DNA of 64,000 bases from Rhizobium sp. L51/94 (lineage in GTDB: Bacteria; Pseudomonadota; Alphaproteobacteria; Rhizobiales; Rhizobiaceae), in the NCBI RefSeq assembly GCF_019355555.1, contig NZ_CP072142.1, positions 434,001 through 498,000 of the forward strand, read 5' to 3'. The position numbers were made by a program, and so were the translations under genes. Numbering within the stretch: the first letter of the stretch is position 1; every line of letters starts with the position of its first letter. Shown here piece after piece: positions 60,948 through 64,000 of the stretch. The notes under the pieces are model-generated. The model had not been told where the DNA came from. It ran no database searches and worked only from the letters and a program-made list of their open reading frames with translations.

Positions 60948-60978
60948 ACGGCCCCGGCAAATATGCCGGGGCCGTTTT
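60948..60978 (+). terminator. Rho-independent terminator after the outer-membrane protein gene
   Basis: 12-bp perfect stem ACGGCCCCGGCA / TGCCGGGGCCGT, 4-nt loop AATA, followed by TTTT-CG-TTT. Strong on the + strand. The minus-strand gene at 61018 ends beyond it and may also use the hairpin. Confidence 0.9.
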
Positions 60979-61017
60979 CGTTTCGACTGGTATTGTGTTT
61001 TCGAAACCGTTTCCGGT

Positions 61018-61719
61018 TCAGACGATCAAGGTGGAATCGCGCCAGAGGCGGAAGCCGCCTTCGAAAGCGAGGGTGTTGTCGCCACGACGGCAGGATTTTG
61101 GAAGCTCGTCCAGCTTGTCGACATTGCCGCCGCCGATGACGATGTAGTCCGGCAGCAAGGCTGCTTTCATCCGATCGACGACATCGAAGACGTGTCCGCG
61201 CCACTTCTTCTTGCCACGCTTTTTCAAGCCGGCTTCGCCGAGGTAGTCTTCGAAGCTCTTGCCTTTCTTGTGCGACAGATGGGCCAGTTCCATCGGTTGA
61301 GCGACATTCTCGATGACCATGGCAGATCCCAACCCGGTACCGAGCCCGAGGAAAAGCATGCGGCCGCCATCGTAGCTGCCGATAGCCTGCATCAGCGCAT
61401 CGTTGACGATCTTGACCGGCTTGCCGAAGCTGTGGGCGAAATCGAAGCCGACCCAGCCGTCACCGAGGTTGACCGGTTCCTCGATTGCGAAATTGCGGCG
61501 AACAGGACCGGGAAAGCCGATCGAAATCACATCGAATTCCCAATCGCTGACGAGCGTCTCGACAGCGCTGACCATGGCTGTCGCCGTCAGGGACGCTCCC
61601 GATTCTATTTTCCGCTCCGGCGTGCCAGCGCTGGTCATCACCTTCACATGCGACCCGCCGACATCGATCGACAGCACGACCTGCGGCTTGTCTGCGCTGT
61701 GGCTCTTGGTTTTCGTCAT
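61018..61719 (-). CDS. ROK-fold kinase, polyphosphate-glucokinase-like
   Basis: 233 residues from the ATG preceded by AGGAAA; an upstream extension of the frame is rejected. ATP/polyphosphate loop VLSIDVGGSHVKVM, ISIGFPGPVRRNF, LFLGLGTGLGSAMV and KAALLPDYIVIGGGNVDKLD. It lacks the Cys-rich zinc site of ordinary ROK proteins, as polyphosphate glucokinases do. It would phosphorylate glucose with polyphosphate or ATP. The neighbours give no pathway clue. Confidence 0.85.
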   Translation of the reverse strand: MTKTKSHSADKPQVVLSIDVGGSHVKVMTSAGTPERKIESGASLTATAMVSAVETLVSDWEFDVISIGFPGPVRRNFAIEEPVNLGDGWVGFDFAHSFGKPVKIVNDALMQAIGSYDGGRMLFLGLGTGLGSAMVIENVAQPMELAHLSHKKGKSFEDYLGEAGLKKRGKKKWRGHVFDVVDRMKAALLPDYIVIGGGNVDKLDELPKSCRRGDNTLAFEGGFRLWRDSTLIV

Positions 61720-61808
61720 CGTTGTTTCCTGTATCTTCAGCTTCTGGAATATCGCTATATCTCGGTGAGGCATCAGACAAAAGCAATATGCCGTGACCTC
61801 GTCGGAGA

Positions 61809-62375
61809 TTACGGCAGATAGGCGACGGCGGTAATCGCCGTTCCCACCACGCCAAGTGCCAGCGAGGCATACCACGGCCAGCGCTGGCCGCCGGTGATGA
61901 TGGCAATCGTGGCGATGGCGATGGCAATGTGGAGAAAGGTGGTAGCGACCGTCAGGAAATGATGGCGGTGCTCATGGTGTGTCGCTTCGACGTTCGATTG
62001 CTCCGACCGAACTTCGAATTCCTTCGCGGTCTTGGCGGCATCCTGGCTTTCGGTCTCGTTGCGCCTCGCCTGCGCCTGCCAATCGGCCGCTGCCGCCCCG
62101 CCCTGGGCCGCAGCGATGTCATACATGTTCTTCTTCAGGCTCTTCGCCTCGAAGAAATTCCAGTTGTCGGTCGCCTTGTTCTGGAAGAGCACCGCCTCGG
62201 AGCGAGCGGCCGTCGCAGCCCCGCTCTCGATGGTCTCGAGACTGCCGGCGCTGGCAGCGAGGACGGCGAGAATGGCAATGCTGACGGCAACCCTCGACAG
62301 GAAGGAATTGCCGCTATGGGCAGCGTGCTGTGCATGCTCGGTATGCTCGAAGGCTTCCGTGGCGTCGTTTTCCAT
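61809..62375 (-). CDS. DUF4337-like membrane protein
   Basis: 188 residues from the ATG within the larger open frame. One N-terminal membrane segment (VAVSIAILAVLAASAGSL), a long charged coiled region with repeated Ala/Gln/Glu, and two C-terminal segments (FLHIAIAIATIAIITG and WYASLALGVVGTAITAVAYL). This layout matches DUF4337. Function unknown. It lies 89 bp upstream of the kinase gene on the same strand. Confidence 0.8.
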   Translation of the reverse strand: MENDATEAFEHTEHAQHAAHSGNSFLSRVAVSIAILAVLAASAGSLETIESGAATAARSEAVLFQNKATDNWNFFEAKSLKKNMYDIAAAQGGAAAADWQAQARRNETESQDAAKTAKEFEVRSEQSNVEATHHEHRHHFLTVATTFLHIAIAIATIAIITGGQRWPWYASLALGVVGTAITAVAYLP

Positions 62376-62629
62376 CAATGTTTCCAATTGTTGACTGCAT
62401 GGTTCGGGGCCGCAGTCAAAGTCGTTCACCAAGGCAATTTTGTGTTGGCAGCATCGTTTAGACTGAAGCCCGCTCTGCAACGCATACTTTATTAAGAGTC
62501 ATCGCCGCCAGATTGCGAAGTTGCTGTAATATAACGGTGAATTAACGTCGATTCCGACAATCTCGTAAGCTGGATTGACTCCGGTTGCTTCTTCTCTAAA
62601 CTTGGCTGCAAAAGATAAGGGGCGAAAAG

Positions 62630-62848
62630 ATGACGCGGTTCGAAGAAACCAGAAGAATAAAGTGCCGGGACGATGCCGGGCGTCACATTGTCATTATCGA
62701 GCAGAAGAAATGGCCGCGTTTTGCCTTTGCCAACCAGCCGATAGAGCCGGTATTCGACTATATGACCGAAGACGGACAGGTGGCAAACAAGCTCGAGGGC
62801 GAAGATTTCCTCTTGCTCCTGACAGATGAAGTTTTTCACGCTGCCTGA
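62630..62848 (+). CDS. Small conserved protein of unknown function
   Basis: 72 residues, RBS AAGGGGCGAAAAG before the ATG. No signal peptide. The sequence HIVIIEQKKWPRFAFANQP is followed by an acidic C-terminal half (GQVANKLEGEDFLLLLTDEV). It appears to be a real small gene by ribosome site and codon use; I do not recognise the family. It is isolated between two gaps of over 250 bp. Confidence 0.65.
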   Translation: MTRFEETRRIKCRDDAGRHIVIIEQKKWPRFAFANQPIEPVFDYMTEDGQVANKLEGEDFLLLLTDEVFHAA

Positions 62849-63126
62849 GGCTTGCAGCCACTAACACGTCTCCGCAATCCTATAGTTCTAAGCACTGAAT
62901 TGCGCTTCCGCGCGATCACTGGCGCGCCTTCGGCTGTCGTGCCGGCACGTTCCCCCGCATCGCCGCCGTGTCATCGTCGGCCAATCTGATCGCATGCAGC
63001 TTGGCCGCCTTCGAATGAGTTCGCCACGGCAGTCTCAGGCATCGAAAAACATACCTGTCGGTAAAATTGTAGCTGCGTTTTGTCAGCTAATTAAGGGTCT
63101 AGTGTTATAAACGATCCCTGACGTGA

Positions 63127-64000
63127 ATGGCCGTGAGCATCCAGATGAATTACCCCCTCGCCGACAACGAAGAAGATCGCATCAGGGCGTTGGATTCATT
63201 CGGGCAGATGAATACGTCCCCGGATCCAGATTTCGACCAGATTGTGCAGATGGCCTCGCGGATATTCGACGTTCCGATCGTGCTGGTTTCGCTGGTGCAC
63301 CGCGACCGGCAATTCTTCAAGGCGCGAGTTGGCCTCGATGTGTGCGAAACCGGACGAGACGTGTCGTTCTGCACTTACGCGATCATGGCGGCAGACGTCT
63401 TCGTCGTTCCCGACGCGAGCCTGGACCCACGGTTCAGTGACAATGCACTGGTCACCGGTTCTCCCCATATCCGCTTCTATGCCGGCGCGCCGCTGTTGAC
63501 CAAGGATGGTCACGGTATCGGTAGCCTTTGCCTGATCGACAATAAACCGAGGCTTGATTTCTCCGAGCGGGACAGGCGGGTGCTCCAGGATCTGTCTTCC
63601 ATGGTGCTGGATCGGATGGAGTTCCGCCGTCTGGAGTGTTCCGACAGGGAAAGCCGCAGCCGCTTCCGCAATATCGCTTCGACCTCTCCGGACGGCATTA
63701 TTTGCGCCGATAGCAACAATCGCATTACCTCGTGGAACGGCGCAGCCGAGGCCATGTTCGGCTACACCGTCGATGAGGCGCTCGGACAGTCCCTCGACAT
63801 CATCGTGCCGAAGGCGATGCATGCGAGACACGGTGCCGGACTGGCGCGCGTGGCCGCTGGCGGCCCTGCCCGCATCATCGGTACGTCGGTGAACCTCACC
63901 GCCTGCAGGCGCGACGGTTCCGAGTTTCCCATCGAACTCTCCCTCTCCCAGTGGTCCGAGAGCGGCGAGCGTTTCTTCGGCGCGATCATTCGCGACATCA
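63127..64000 (+). CDS. GAF-PAS signalling protein, truncated by the window end
   Basis: 291 residues visible from the ATG just after an in-frame TGA; the gene continues past the window. GAF domain at about 30-165: DVPIVLVSLVHRDRQFFKAR, RDVSFCTYAIMAADVFVVPD, FYAGAPLLTKDGHGIGSLCL. PAS domain from about 180: NIASTSPDGIICADSNNRIT, WNGAAEAMFGYTVDEALGQS and a PAC end HARHGAGLARVAAG. The output module (GGDEF/EAL or histidine kinase) lies outside the window, so the role as a cyclic-di-GMP enzyme or kinase is undecided. Confidence 0.88.
   Translation, partial: MAVSIQMNYPLADNEEDRIRALDSFGQMNTSPDPDFDQIVQMASRIFDVPIVLVSLVHRDRQFFKARVGLDVCETGRDVSFCTYAIMAADVFVVPDASLDPRFSDNALVTGSPHIRFYAGAPLLTKDGHGIGSLCLIDNKPRLDFSERDRRVLQDLSSMVLDRMEFRRLECSDRESRSRFRNIASTSPDGIICADSNNRITSWNGAAEAMFGYTVDEALGQSLDIIVPKAMHARHGAGLARVAAGGPARIIGTSVNLTACRRDGSEFPIELSLSQWSESGERFFGAIIRDI

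Noticed and set aside
1..64000. tRNA, rRNA, CRISPR arrays, prophage genes and intact insertion sequences
   Set aside because: I saw none of the cloverleaf, spacer-repeat, integrase or transposase signatures; the repeats near 57 kb are palindromic intergenic elements, not CRISPR.

Overview
The window is a gene-dense, GC-rich chromosome or megaplasmid segment from an alphaproteobacterium of the Rhizobium/Agrobacterium/Neorhizobium group. The evidence is protein-level resemblance throughout, a dctB-dctD/dctA locus with a sigma-54 promoter, a SmoE/SmoS-type polyol locus, a TTGAC-N4-ATCAA anaerobox before a universal stress protein gene, and a mosaic palindromic intergenic element of the kind common in rhizobia. 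I see no rRNA, tRNA, CRISPR array, phage module or intact transposase. Most of the content is accessory catabolism: substrate-specific ABC transporters, each with its own regulator and enzymes.

Layout. 2-6143 (+): a five-gene oxidative and hydrolytic cassette (class B flavin monooxygenase cut by the window edge, creatininase-like amidohydrolase, CocE-type hydrolase, questin-oxidase-like protein, chlorohydrolase-type deaminase). 6292-8859 (-): a chemoreceptor. 9139-22456: a LacI-type regulator, a divergent HSL-type hydrolase/Gfo-Idh pair, and a long sugar operon (binding protein, two permeases, TIM-barrel isomerase, Gfo/Idh dehydrogenase, second TIM-barrel isomerase, hydrolase, ribulose-phosphate-epimerase homologue, ROK kinase, ATPase, GlcG-like protein). 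22542-23414: a small secreted protein and an orphan RES-domain protein. 23564-30922: glcFED glycolate oxidase, a divergent LysR regulator and malate synthase G, together turning glycolate into malate. 31010-33676: an SsuABC/TauABC-like transporter. 33862-37364: a peptide-type binding protein and two permeases without ATPases, divergent from a TetR regulator with a palindromic operator candidate.

38310-38723: a universal stress protein. 38871-44728: a FadR-type GntR regulator, a polar-amino-acid-type ABC transporter, a class V PLP enzyme and a hydantoinase-like amidohydrolase, with a perfect 29-bp palindrome in the control region. 44738-49504: dctD, dctB and dctA for C4-dicarboxylate uptake. 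49591-56585: a polyol locus (GatZ/KbaZ-like protein, PfkB kinase, SmoE-like binding protein, SDR and zinc dehydrogenases, second LacI-type regulator) that matches the altritol/galactitol pathway of Agrobacterium but has no permease or ATPase here. 56586-57636: about 1 kb without genes, carrying repeats. 57637-64000: an NtaA-type monooxygenase, a lone receiver domain, small conserved proteins, an outer-membrane beta-barrel protein, a polyphosphate-glucokinase-like enzyme, a DUF4337-like membrane protein and a GAF-PAS signalling protein cut by the window end.

The most interesting parts are the sugar operon, whose two Gfo/Idh enzymes, two TIM-barrel isomerases and ROK kinase suggest a 3-keto-sugar (oxidise, eliminate, hydrate, reduce) route; the oxidative cassette at the left end; the palindrome-controlled ABC/PLP/hydantoinase operon; and the two unusual LacI paralogues, which may share a degenerate operator.
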